Below are positions 1-12,375 of a DNA stretch of 64,000 nucleotides, in pieces. Origin of the DNA: Sipunculus nudus (taxonomy: Eukaryota > Annelida > Sipuncula > Golfingiida > Sipunculidae); the NCBI GenBank assembly GCA_026874595.1, contig CM049316.1, forward strand, positions 13,628,839 to 13,692,838, in the 5' to 3' direction. Every line of letters starts with the position of its first letter. Position 1 is the first letter of the stretch. The notes below the pieces were generated by a model. That model saw nothing but the letters and a program-made list of their open reading frames with translations. It was not told where the DNA came from and did no database searches. A program made the position numbers and the translations under genes.

Positions 1-99
1 ATCATAAAAAATAGAAAAGAAACACATGTGGCTTACCAGCCGATGAAACTTTCTATGATCAATAAGCTAACTAAAAATCTTGCAGACTCGCAGACACAC

Positions 100-102
<3 letters not shown>

Positions 103-139
<37 letters not shown>
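103..139. repeat. (AT)n microsatellite
   Basis: Uninterrupted AT dinucleotides. Other arrays lie at 3291-3337, 4162-4204, 12327-12386, 20949-20999, 46056-46091 and 49399-49429. Confidence 0.95.
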
Positions 140-142
<3 letters not shown>

Positions 143-562
143 ATATAGCGTCAGTTTGACACATCTCAAATATATATAAGGTTTTAGCCAGTAGGGTATT
201 TAGTTTCCAGTTTAAGTTAATTCTAAACCAGGTTTAGACATGATATATCATAGTAAACCGATAAATGGAACCAAAGTCTATTATTCTGTTTATTTATATA
301 TTTCATTTGCAATATAAAAATATTAATTTTGAATATTCGGGGGGGGGGGGGATATTTATACACCCCTGGTCAGACTTAAAAAATTAAACTCTTTATTTAA
401 CTTTCCACTGTGCAAAATACTTTTTTTTGCCGTAAATATAGACGTAGACTATACTTACTTTATTTATAATTTACACAAGCCATATCTGAGTACTTCCTGT
501 ACAGTACGCTGTCACTTCTGTTAAAATCTCATGAGCAAACCCAAAACAAATTTTAAATTGTA

Positions 563-781
563 CCGGCTTCTGTGGCTCAGGGGTATAGAGCGAAAAAGCC
601 GGGAGATCGTGGGTTCGAATCTCAGCCGAGGCGGTGAGGTTTTGCGGAAAATCTCATGACCTTTTGACCTAATTTGCATATTTTACATAACATCTGAATG
701 GGCTTGATATATGCAATAATTTGATGGGTACTTGGTTATGGGTGACGAAATCTTCAGTTGTTATAGTGTGAAAAAAAAAAC
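563..781 (+). mobile_element. tRNA-derived SINE
   Basis: The head looks like a tRNA: an A-box-like TGGCTCAGGGGT at 573-584 and a near-perfect B box GGTTCGAATCT at 612-622, 39 bases apart. It is followed by an unrelated body of about 140 bases and an A10 tail at 772-781. A real tRNA is unlikely because the 5' and 3' acceptor halves do not pair over seven bases and the body continues to a poly(A). Confidence 0.6.
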
Positions 782-1670
782 AGCCCGGAACCACTCGTGA
801 GTCCCAGTTTATCAATATAATCATCCTTAAAATCAAAGTATAGGCTCACAGCAATAAGAAAAAATAGGTTTAGCTGATTGGTGGGGGGGGGGGGGGGGGA
901 GGGGGTCAAGGTGGGTCCCTCCAGCACACGGACTATATCACTATTACAAATTTTTTAATTGATAAAATTGTACTCTTTGCTGAGCTCCTGTAAATTGTAC
1001 TTCAAACGGCCAATACTGACGTTATGTATTTAACAGGAAAGTTGTCAACAGCCGTCAGCTGACAATGACCAGTACCCAGAGATCCATGGGGATAAAGGGC
1101 ACGGCCTTGCGATAATGACCTAAGCCAAGGGTCCTAGGGGAGGAGAACGGATCCCTCCAAGTCCTGTCTAACACTACCAAGGTTCCTCAAGTTACCTTAC
1201 ATACAAATTAAAATGACAACATTACTTTGGTTCATTGTATTCTGCAATTCCTCATGGTTCTTAAGTTTTAAGAGCTGTCCCTAGAGTGTGTGTCTGTGTG
1301 TGTATACAATTTAATGTTTCTCTTTTCGTAGTATCACCTGTACTTTAACTTTGGGACAACTTGACGTACATTTTAAAAAAGGAAGCGTTCCGCTATGAAG
1401 CCTACTCTGTCTCAAACCAGTCGTCACAACCTCCAAATATTTTCTGTGATTTTAGTGAAATTCATTTAAGACATGTCTTCAGGGCCAAGATTTGAGGAAA
1501 AAGTGACTAACTTTTCGGGCGGATGAGTCAATATCATGGGCGGATCTGAATGAGGACCAATTAAACCATTGGCGATGATAGTGTATGCGCTCACTGGATG
1601 TGTTCGCGCGGGAATTTTAGCTGATCCTGCTATATTAACATTAACATATTGGGTATAGGTGCATGATACG

Positions 1671-2303
1671 GGGCTGAACTTCAGGGGGCTAAAACAGTAA
1701 CTGAACCAACATTTAAGCATGTAAAAATGCGGGTTCAATGCCTAATAGGCTTTTATATACTATACCCTCCTATAAATCATATATTAATATATTATCATTT
1801 GTTTAAGTAATATAGGAAAAATAAGCGTCATTTCGTGACTTATTTTTCTTAGCGTTTTATGATTATGCGACTTAATTGAAAAAAAACCCCAACAAATGTG
1901 GGTTCATCATAAACATACAAGATCAGCCAAAATATGAGGTGAACCCATATTTTCTTTTTTTTAATGTGATTTCAACGCCTAATAGGCTTCTACTATATAT
2001 TTATATAAGAAATATATAATAGTATTTTATAAGTTAGAAATATGCAGTAAAAAATAAGCGTCACAAATTGACTTATTTTCTGGACGTGCTACGCGACGTC
2101 ATCGACAATAATACTCAAAAATATAAAAGTGGGACCACTTTGCACCAAATAAATGTGGGCTCACAGGCAGAAATGTGGGATTTTGAAAAAAATAAAAATG
2201 TGGGTTCACTAGATGAGTGTCTATCAGGCATTGAACCCACATTTTTTTTCTGTTTATATAAATGTGGATTCACTTGTTGTTTTAGCTCCCTAAAGTTCAG
2301 CCC
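1671..2303. repeat. Nested direct and inverted repeat block
   Basis: Outer inverted repeats GGGCTGAACTTYAGGGRGCT... at 1671-1696 and 2278-2303 (24 of 26). Inside are two copies of a unit about 235 bases apart: palindrome GCCTAATAGGC (1740 and 1977) and hairpin ATAAGCGTCA...TGACTTAT (1821 and 2052). Many AATGTGGGTTCA motifs occur, one pair forming a hairpin at 2196-2244. Probably a non-autonomous mobile element. Confidence 0.6.
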
Positions 2304-2539
2304 TATACCATATATTGTTAAGAAAACATATATATATGGTAAAGAAAATGTAATTATTTTCGAAGATATACAAAATGTTTTTAAAAGGCATACTAGAAAC
2401 TTGCTTGGCTTCTTACAAGAGGAAAAACTGCATGCATGCATGTATTTGTTCCTTTACGCCATCTGGTATTTCTTGAGGGAAACATCTGACCTTGGAGGTA
2501 ATATAAGATTACTTGATGAATATCCTCATTTAACATAGA

Positions 2540-3285
2540 TTAATGAGAAGGTATGAAGCAAATCAGTCCTAAAGGTAGCAAAAATGTAACTAAAGAGAAT
2601 TTGAAATTAGCTTAAAAACTAGATTACTATAGGTCACTCATACAATACCATAATCAGTGTTAATGAAAATCATCGTATTACAGTGGAACACTAGCTGTTT
2701 CATTCAATTAACGTATGGTGCTAGTTTCTGTCGCCTGGACCGGGATTGGATAAAAAATATTGCTTCAGGTACGGCGACAGATAACGATAAAATACCAATG
2801 GTTTTATGGCAAGAAATGCTAAAAAAAATTGAAAAAAAGCTGAAAAGTTGCATATTTATTTCGTCGTTCGATACACGTATCCGATCTTTCCGTTCGAGCC
2901 GATCGAAATACCGATAAATTGATAAACAGCCCGTTCCCTATTGGTTTCTCTCTTGCTGAGAATCTCAGTGATCATTACAAAACACTTTAAATATAAAGTC
3001 AGAGCATGCATACATCAACAGGTTGTATACGTCTTCCTCATGCATCATTTGGCGGCTGGGCCAGATTGTGGTGATTTACATTATCATATATTATATCAAT
3101 GAGTAATTCAATAAAATATAACAATATGTATGGAGAACAAGGTCATCACAACAAGAAACATGAATGCAAAAGAGAAGTTATGAAAAATAAAAGTGATTGT
3201 GTATAGACAGAGAAGAGATGGGCTGTTACAGTGTAACATATATATATAGTAAATAAAAGCAGAGGCAAATACTTGTAAAACTAAC

Positions 3286-3340
<55 letters not shown>

Positions 3341-4159
3341 CAGGAACAACATTATGATAATAGATATTGCACTGTAACTAGATTAATACACACACATGCA
3401 TACACACGTATATATATGGTATGTGTGTTAGGCTTTCTTGTGTTAAATGACAAAAAAAATCCCTGCTTCATTTTGCCCTGATTTTTTTATTTCCATCCAT
3501 ATTCCACAGTTAAAAGGTAATCCCATCACAGTCAATCAGTTATACCTATCGATACGCAGTTTGGACATGACACAAAAATATAACAACACCTCGACCACTT
3601 TCTCGTAAGGTTAAATTCCCAATTGGAAGTATTTTTTTTTATTCCCTGAATTTTTCAGGTTCCCTTTTATTTCAAGGATTGTTGAATACTAAGATATATA
3701 CATATGTAAATGTCGATTTACTCATATATACATATTTAAAACAAAATTTTAAACAAGATCCTATTGGCTGATTTTCTTATATAGATATAGAAATGGGTTG
3801 AACTAAATACATTTTTACATACATATGTGTAGAAAAACATGTCAATATCGTGTGAGTTCTCTGTCTCTGGACATTTTTATATTGAGTGGCTGAATGATCC
3901 AGACACAATCTACTCAGTGGTTACTCAGATATGAAAGGTGATATCAGCTATTCAGCTAGCCATTTTGTGTGTAGCATTATGGAAGGCGGGATGTGTACTG
4001 ATGTTTTATCTGTCTTATCGTGTTGTTATATCACCTGGTTACGGTCGACTGAACATCTGATGCAGCGTGGGTAAAATGTGGTACAAAGTGTGACAAAGGT
4101 ACAGGCTGTACACAAATGTGAGAACACGTAAATGTGACCACATCCTCTGGCAGATATTG

Positions 4160-4208
<49 letters not shown>

Positions 4209-7079
4209 TTTACACATTACATTTACACTCTATTTCATCAAGATCAACTTATATAATAGGACAAATTGTTACATTTGGATCTCACTAATCATATTTTGCT
4301 TGCATGATTCTTACTGACGTGTTTTCTGACAATCTATCTTTCCTTTGTTCTTTTGCCTACCGACAACCTACTCCCCCACCTTACTCTACTGCATGACTAT
4401 ATACTGACTACCCAACCTTTTATAACATTTAGGTATATACACACGACTGACAGATACCGTAGACATGTATATAGATCCATTGGTGCTTTTTAATGCATTC
4501 ATACACAGGGAACAATACTACTTCTCGGTTGAAAATCGAATCTTTGATGTCAGCTTTCGGTGAAACACTATTCTATCCTTTTCTAAAAATTATAGCGGAT
4601 TGTAGTATTGAAACTTCACACCTTATATTATGCATGTTTGCTGGAATGACAGCCAATATAAGATTTCACATCTAACCAGCTGATTTAGATCTGAGTTGGC
4701 ATGTAACATATGTGTTGTTTTTGTTGTTAATGGCCTGTCAAAATTTAAAAGGATCACCAGCGACTGATTAAGTAACACAGCCCGCCGGAGGTCCTTTCAA
4801 CCACAACGAGGCCAGAATCTGACGAATCAGATCTCCGTATGCAAATCGAGTCCTTGTAACCTAGAAAAGAAGCCCAATCACTAGAGTGCATCATTGAAAT
4901 ACTGATTAACCATAATCCTTGTCTTTGGCCTTGTCAAAGATTCCGATTCAGTGTCAAATATCAAACATTAAAATTTCATATAACTTTGTTTCCGGTTTCC
5001 TCAGACTGACATAAAACTGGTCCGAAAAGATTTCAGTGGAAACCACAATGGGTTGGTTAATGCAACCCGAAGGGGTTTTGGCTCTCGGTATGCAGTATTG
5101 TAAAGATCGAGTCCGACCTGTTCTGGTTCTTGCTTGCAATTACTTGATTAAACAGAGAGAACGGGGCCAACTCTTCTGTATCGCTCATCCTGATGAAGGA
5201 ACGAATTTTTTTATACAGCGTTCAGCTCACTTCTAGCTTAGCTTATTTCCATTGAGTAGAGTATTTTGCGTTCGTGGTCTTTAAAACCATACTTCCCTGT
5301 ACCATGAATCCAAGAATAAACCTTTTCTGATAATTCTTGCTTCCCAAGATTATACATACCATCAAGTTATGCACCAGTAGGTCGTATTTTCTCTAGACCT
5401 AAACAAATGTGTTGCAAATCCGGAATAATGATAATGACGTCATTCGTTCGCTGAGGTTAAATCCAGCTGTTCTCTGGTTGGATCCGTTCGGTCGCTTGAT
5501 CCTTTCCTGTATAGTATAAACACACAGTAGACGAATTATAAACACATTTAGATTAGCGGTACGTTACTTTTGCATCAGAAGGATTCTGCACAGGTCACCT
5601 GTGTGGTTAGGAGGTAACATAAACTGGCGGGTATAGGAAGGTCGCACACTGAAAATAACCACAGCATACACTGATGAAAAGTGACTTAACATGTGAGCGT
5701 GCTACATACGTCTGGTAGTCTGCGCAGTGGCCGGTTTGAGTAGACGAATTTGGGCTGTTGGTATACGTATGATCAGTCAGCCCTACGAGCCCTAGACAGG
5801 CCTGACAACGGGGGCATTCTAAAGTCACTTTGATATATGGGACCAGTGACCACCGCTCTCTCGTTTATGCGGGTAATATATGCCCCCACACGTTGACCCT
5901 CGCGCAGTTCACGCATCCCTGGCCGGCGTCGTCTGCTCCGCGCAGCCCAGCTGGCGGGAATTTTAGTGCAACAGCACTGAAACAAGGTTACCAGCTCACC
6001 TGTTAGTCTTCAGTCAGTAAATGTTGACGTTAGGTGGTTACACAATGTTTTTGCTGTATATGATTATGTGTAAAAATGACAGCATATTCATAGAGAAATT
6101 AAAACGATTTTGAAATTCATGCAAAACGTGATTCCTATTTGTGATATAAATTTCATGACAATAAGCAAAGTCATCCGCTGATTTGTAAACCACGTTGTAT
6201 TTTATATATGTAGCTATTTTTTCAAATGTATGCACAAAAGCAACAGTTTTAACTTTCGTTTAAAAAGAGCACAAACTACACGTAGAATATCCCATGTTTC
6301 ATGAACTGAATTGAACATTACTATATCCTACGTGCAAGCTTCAGAACGGAGAAAATTATACATTTTTATGCCAATTTCCACTGAAACTGTACCTATGCAA
6401 GAGCATATTCCCTCCAATCAGAACCGAAAATTCATTTCGTGCTGTCCTAGTTCATGGTGTGTAAGATAAGGTCCAAGCGGACCTGTCACCTATCTGTCTT
6501 GCATATTTCTTCTCCATAACCAAATGAACACCTGCGCCAGAAGGAGCTCCGAAAGCCAGCGATCAATCATGCACAGTCATTAATGCGACCCCTCTAATTA
6601 AGAAAAGGACCATTAACAATGTTCTAGGAATCCGGGGGGGGGGGCAGATGCTCATTTTTATCCTTTGTTATTGTTTCCTTTCTAACTTGCATAAGAATTT
6701 TATAACCAGAAGTAGTGTTGGTAGCTTCCACGCGAGGGTTTGTCCAAAGTCTAACAATTACATTTTTAATCATGTATTATGCATTACATACTTGCAAATA
6801 TGTTTGGCAAAAATTTAAACATAAATCCTTTGGAATATTTCTATAAAATTCTTGTCCAACAAATGAACAATATTATAATATTACACATGTATATGTAAAG
6901 AGAATTTATACAGTTATATGGAAGCAAACTAATAATACTAACTACACTAACAATACTGGCAAAAACTTTTGAAATCAGAGTGCGGTATAAAGCAGCTACC
7001 TGCATGTAGCTTTTATAAAGATCAGATGAAAAATTGTGTTTGGTTGACATGATAATAACTAACGGGTAAATGGTTCACA
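2540..7079. other. AT-rich non-coding stretch
   Basis: Two AT arrays and no supported gene. A somewhat GC-rich patch at 5600-5990 has no splice-bounded frame I trust. Confidence 0.5.
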
Positions 7080-7860
7080 TTCAAGAAGGAAGAGAGAAAG
7101 GGTCACAATCCAGAAGGTAAGAACAGGTGGTTCACGGTCCAGAAGGCTTAAGACTGGATTGAGTGAAAGGGAATAGACTGAGTGACAATGTTTTAGAATA
7201 AGAAAGGACTATATGCATGCATGGTATTTTAAGGAAAAGAAGGTGTAACAATGCTGAAGAAAGTATCGGATGGAAGGAGAAGGAACAGATGGAGAGACAT
7301 GCTGACGGAAGGAATAGATGGTGAGAGAAGGGAAAGAAAAGGCGCTGTGAGGAGTATAGGTGCAAGCCGACAAAAGGAACTGATAAAACAAACATTGAAG
7401 GAAGATATATATGGGACAATACTGAAGGAAGACATACATAAAGAAATTGTTGATATAATATTGAATGAAGAAAAAGATGGAAAGAAATGGTGAACGCAGA
7501 ACTAAAAAGAGAAAATGTTAAAGGAAGAAATATATGTGGATGGTGGACGATGTGTAAGGAAGAAAGAAAAAGAGAAAATGATGGGGTATAGACATAGATG
7601 GAGAGAAAATTATGGACGATGTAACAGAAAAAAACTTGCAGGACAGACTAGATAGAGACATGCAGAAGAAAAGAATAGAAGGGATGGCAATGTTGAAACA
7701 AGGAGCAAATGGCATGAAATCCTAAAGGAAAGAAGTGAAATGAATGTGCAGAAAGATGGAAGGCACAGATGGAATATGAATACCGAATGCTAAAATGCCA
7801 TAAACATTGATGAGTAAAGGACGGATCAGATGAAACAAAAAAATCCTACAGAAAAAAAAC
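7080..7860 (+). repeat. Degenerate purine-rich minisatellite
   Basis: The + strand is almost free of C for about 750 bases. A core like ATGTTGAAGGAAG recurs irregularly (near 7250, 7299, 7420, 7463, 7516, 7550, 7660, 7692). Short ORFs on either strand here (for example 7251-7493) are products of the repeat composition. Confidence 0.65.
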
Positions 7861-8937
7861 TAAATTATGTACAATTATGAATAAGATAACTGAATATAAA
7901 CTATAACCTCACCTTACTTGCTTCGGAGTGGTACTGGCCTATAGCGTGAAGGGGCCGAGCCCTGGATGAGGAGGGCGGGCGGACAGATAGACCATAGACC
8001 ATAACAGGTCCAGGACAATTAGGTGACTGTACAGGCCGTGTCCTTCACGCTTTCACGACCCCTCCCTGCCACGCATGGCCGCCCATCAAAGTGCTGATTT
8101 ATGAAATGCACTAAGACAATATTTCGCATTCTTCAACAAGTATGTGACCTATGTCAGAGTGTGATTAATTATCTTTATGCTACCATTTAAATTAAGGGGA
8201 AGTCAACCCGTTTTAATAAATTCCTAGTTGATTCTTGTACGTATACTACACATCTGAATTCCTTCGATGAATACCTGTCATCATTTGAAACAAAATGGTG
8301 CATTATGTTTACAATATATGCCAACATTATGGTCGATCGGATATGCATGTCTGTAATTAAAATTTAGGCAGATTTACAACATAAATCATCAGTTAAAAGG
8401 GAATGGACATAAAACCCACTTTTCAATAATTTTCGAAAAAATTTTGTATCTGAGAGTAATATGGTAGCTTTGTGTATGATTTATTGGAATTCGAAAGCAA
8501 TAAAGTCCAATCATTGTGTTCAGGTGTGCAACACGAGTAATTATCAACACAGAGGAATTTGAGGCCTGCATATGTTATTACGAGTTGTGACATGCCCACA
8601 TATAGAGAAATGATAAATGACCATCGTCCAACAAGGCTGATTTACCAAACAATACTCATATGCTCATCCATGACCACGTGATTGACACCGTCCTTGACCC
8701 CGCAGTCCTGCTGAAGTCACTTGATGTTATAGAAAACACAACATGCAATGGAAACTTGGGTGTATGTAAGGTAACACGTACTGTAAAGCTTGATGTGAAA
8801 TCTGTCAAATCATTAACTATCACTCTCTATACTACATATATGAATCAGGTAACCAAGTATTGAAGAAGCCAACGCATCCAGCCACACTTTGTTCATTGCG
8901 TTTCTGAATGTATTTCTGCAAGTACAGGTCTATTGAG

Positions 8938-8968
8938 GTGTGTGTGTGTGTGTGTGTGGGGGGGGGGG
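8938..8968 (+). repeat. (TG)n followed by G11
   Basis: TG dinucleotides run into an uninterrupted G run. Confidence 0.9.
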
Positions 8969-9972
8969 TGATCAATGCGATCACCCAATTTAGCTATTCA
9001 GAAAATAAGATTTATAAATTGGAATTAGAATACATAAATAATAAGTATTTTACACTTTTGTTCCATTTTATATATGCACTATAACTTGGGAAAGGGATAT
9101 TCAATTGTGCATCTCATATTGAGAAATTGGCCAATTTCAGAAATCCAGAAATTTCTCTCATGTGATAAGACGAAAATTTTAAGATATATAGCCTACACAA
9201 TGTATATATATAGTGTATATATATTATATAATAGCATCATGTATACGGATTTTTATATCTATACATATTACTTTCTCATGGGAATTATTTAGTTACCGGC
9301 GACTTCTTCAAATTATCATCACTGCTATGGACCAAATATATCAGTCATGCAGCGGCAACAGCTAGCCAGCCAATGGCGCCATCTTTGTTTAATTTGTATA
9401 ATGAAGGCTGTAAGACCATAATAACGTTTGCATGTTGTGTTTAACATTTCTTTTTTTTAGGGTCGTGGACTGGCTTCGCAAGTTATCTCATTCCGTTACA
9501 GATTCTTATTTAATAATATTAGTTTAAAGAAAGGATAAAAGCCGGTCTGATCATACCCGTGGTACTCAATCAAAATGGATGAATTTAACTGACATGTGTA
9601 ACCATGGTAACTTTGTAGACTTGTTCCCCGGGCGAGTAGAGGAAATAATGACAAAGATTAAGGAATGTACATTTCCGAATACATCATAGAAGTATACTTT
9701 CTTTGATGTACAATAAAACATGAAATCAAATCAATCTTTTTACCAATTTTAGTCTCCTTGTTGGTATAGCTTGAAATGTTTTATACAGGCAAAAAACAAT
9801 ATGTATATGCAAAGGTTGTGTATGGATTTAGAAAATTACTAATATTTTAGTCCATATTATCTCAATGTTTCTGATTTTTTGTTCACATTTTGATGCTTCT
9901 GATGCTTACCCTTTTAACATCAGTGTAACCTAAATAAATTTTCAGTCTGAATTAAGTATTATTCTATCAATA

Positions 9973-10169
9973 CAGGGGCGGATTTGAAAAAAAAAATCTG
10001 GAAAATTAAATAATACACGCTTAATATGGAAGAAGCAGCGCCTGATATTGCGTCTCCCACTTTCTCCCTGAAAATTCTTCGTGTGGGAGTTGTTTTTACT
10101 GCATGTGCCCGTGTGCTGAGCCCCCCTATCCCAACCCCACCCCATTCTAAGATCATGTATCCGTCCCTG
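9973..10169. mobile_element. Short MITE with CAGGGGCGGAT termini
   Basis: CAGGGGCGGAT at 9973-9983 and its inverted copy ATCCGTCCCTG at 10159-10169 (10 of 11), flanked by the direct repeat CAATA at 9968-9972 and 10170-10174. 197 bases, no ORF of its own. Confidence 0.6.
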
Positions 10170-10908
10170 CAATATGTGAGCTTAAAACAGCAAATCCAGT
10201 CTCTACAAGTTTTTGCCGAACACATCATGCAGTAGGGTGCAAGTCTATTTTTATTTAAAAATCTGGAGATTAATCATCTTTTACATAAACTGCATGGATT
10301 CAGACTATAGACCAAGAGAAGGTCTTGTGTGTGTCTATATATAAACGAAGGACTTGTTTCATAAGATAAGTATATAGACAGAGTCCACAATTATGTCCAG
10401 GTCCAAACCACAGATGAGAAACGCTGGAAGGCCATTTGTAATCCCCGTGATGACGGGAGTGATGCTATATCATACCCTTGACACTAGACCTTTGTTGCCA
10501 GAGACAATATGCAACAGTGGTTCCTGAACACCAGCGTGCATAATTCATGTCTACCGTTGTAATATTTCATTCTATAATAGCCTATATATAATAATCTGGT
10601 AGCAGGGGTTAATTTCCTGAGGCTGTGCCGGGATGCGTGTCTTTATAGTGGAAGAATCCTATAGTAAATGAAGGTATCCTTTTCGGATGATAAACATCAT
10701 TGGTGAAAATAATTAAAAATTCACGGTTTAAATGCAGTTTTAATCCAAATATTTTAGAAGGATCTGCTTGAAAAAATCTGGAGAGAGACCAAAAAAAACT
10801 TTCTTGAAAAATTATACTTTTGCCAGTTCTTAAAGCAGCTTACCCACTTAAGCAGATAACAGATACTACGAAAAAATTAATTAAAATCAGATAATTTATA
10901 ATTTTCAG

Positions 10909-10995
10909 AACCTACCTGAGTGAGAAATGGTCGGCCCCGCCCTCTCGGTCCAGGCTTCCATGGCGGCCATGCACAATGAACTAACCAGGTTCAGG
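10909..10995 (+). CDS. Candidate exon with start codon (unrecognised)
   Basis: Acceptor taattttcag and strong donor AGG/gtaagt. ATG at 10927 opens MVGPALSVQASMAAMHNE and LTRFR in phase 0, with an in-frame stop just upstream. GC-rich against AT-rich flanks. Could be a first coding exon or a non-coding exon; no family recognised. Confidence 0.35.
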
Positions 10996-11001
10996 GTAAG
11001 T

Positions 11002-12321
11002 CTCTGACCGAGGCCGCCCGGCGCCGTCTGTCTATACGTCATAATCAATCACCCGCGGCCAGGTACACAAGCCTGCATTGAGCCTTTCAGCGTACTGGCA
11101 GTCAGTCAACCAGTCAGCCCACTGCTTAAGCTCTGGACCATCTTTCTGCATCCCATGGCGTCACCAGCTAGTTGACAATGCATCTCTTTTATGTCGTTCC
11201 ATTGTGGCCAGTGCGTTTTCGTTCATATGATTCATCGCTGGTGTATATACCGGCCGCTTTTGAAGTGACCTGCCGGCACTGGTTTTTAACAGGGACACGG
11301 GCCTAATTTCTTATTCACGTGATATGCACCCAAAACCAGATTTATATTTACTTAATGGACAGTGATATTAATAATTCAGGTAAAATGGAGTGGCAGGTAT
11401 CCACGGCAGTGGGCCCAGTGCCGAAACAGAAATACATAGTTCCGGCTGTCTATATAAGAAAGGCTATATAAACACGTGACCTGGTTTAAAGTCGGTATTT
11501 GGCAAATTCTTCATATCTTCATATACATTGTCCTCTTATGATTAGCTTAGATGCGACAATTCTATATAGCTTGATGCAGCGATGCTAAAAACGATCGAAA
11601 AGTCTTTGTTTCAACTACTAAAATGCAAAACCATCCATTTTGATCAGTACGATGTCACCAGCCTTACAAAAACAATTGATCTAAGACCTGCGACTGCAGA
11701 TCTTAAACACTGTTTTCAATCGCGATGTTTTTCATTTAAATGCAGAACCAGCACCTCTTGGCACGACTGGACTAGGAATGTATATTTTTGGGGTAATGTG
11801 GCATAAATAACCACCAAATCGCCAGCCAATGAGAACATACCACGTGTTAGCTAGCACTAACCAATGGATGACCGCTCATTCGTGTTGTAATTTACATAAT
11901 AAGTGACCCGTTCTCTTATTAATAATTTAATATATATGTGACTGGGTGGGGTCATCTAACTCCCGTGAGTGCAAAGAGGAAACAAGAGTAATAAGAGTTA
12001 TGGTGTGAAGCGAACAGAGAGACAAATACTGACGAGTCCGGGGAATACAGATATATATTGTTTTATAATATATAATACGAATATTGTTTAAAATTTATAT
12101 AAATAGCTCAATAACTCAGTTAAAATTCACTGAGAAATTTGAAACAACAACAAAAAAAAAAAGAAACAAAAACAAAGCAAAAACAGAAGGACTGTCATGG
12201 AAACAGGGGTGATCACGACTTTTTTTTTCTTATCGTATATATGGTGTACCATTAGTCGTGCACCAAGGACAGAGACGTTCTATATTTCACATTTCTTACA
12301 TTAAGACAACTCGCGTATACG

Positions 12322-12375
<54 letters not shown>

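Noticed and set aside
565-634. Functional tRNA gene
   Set aside because: Acceptor stem does not pair and a SINE body with A-tail follows.
2068-2538. 156-codon + strand reading frame
   Set aside because: It runs across the nested repeat block and its hairpins; no domain, no good start context, composition set by the repeats.
5189-5215. CTGATGA followed by GAA, a possible second hammerhead
   Set aside because: The sequence between the two blocks cannot form stem II and the flanks do not pair.
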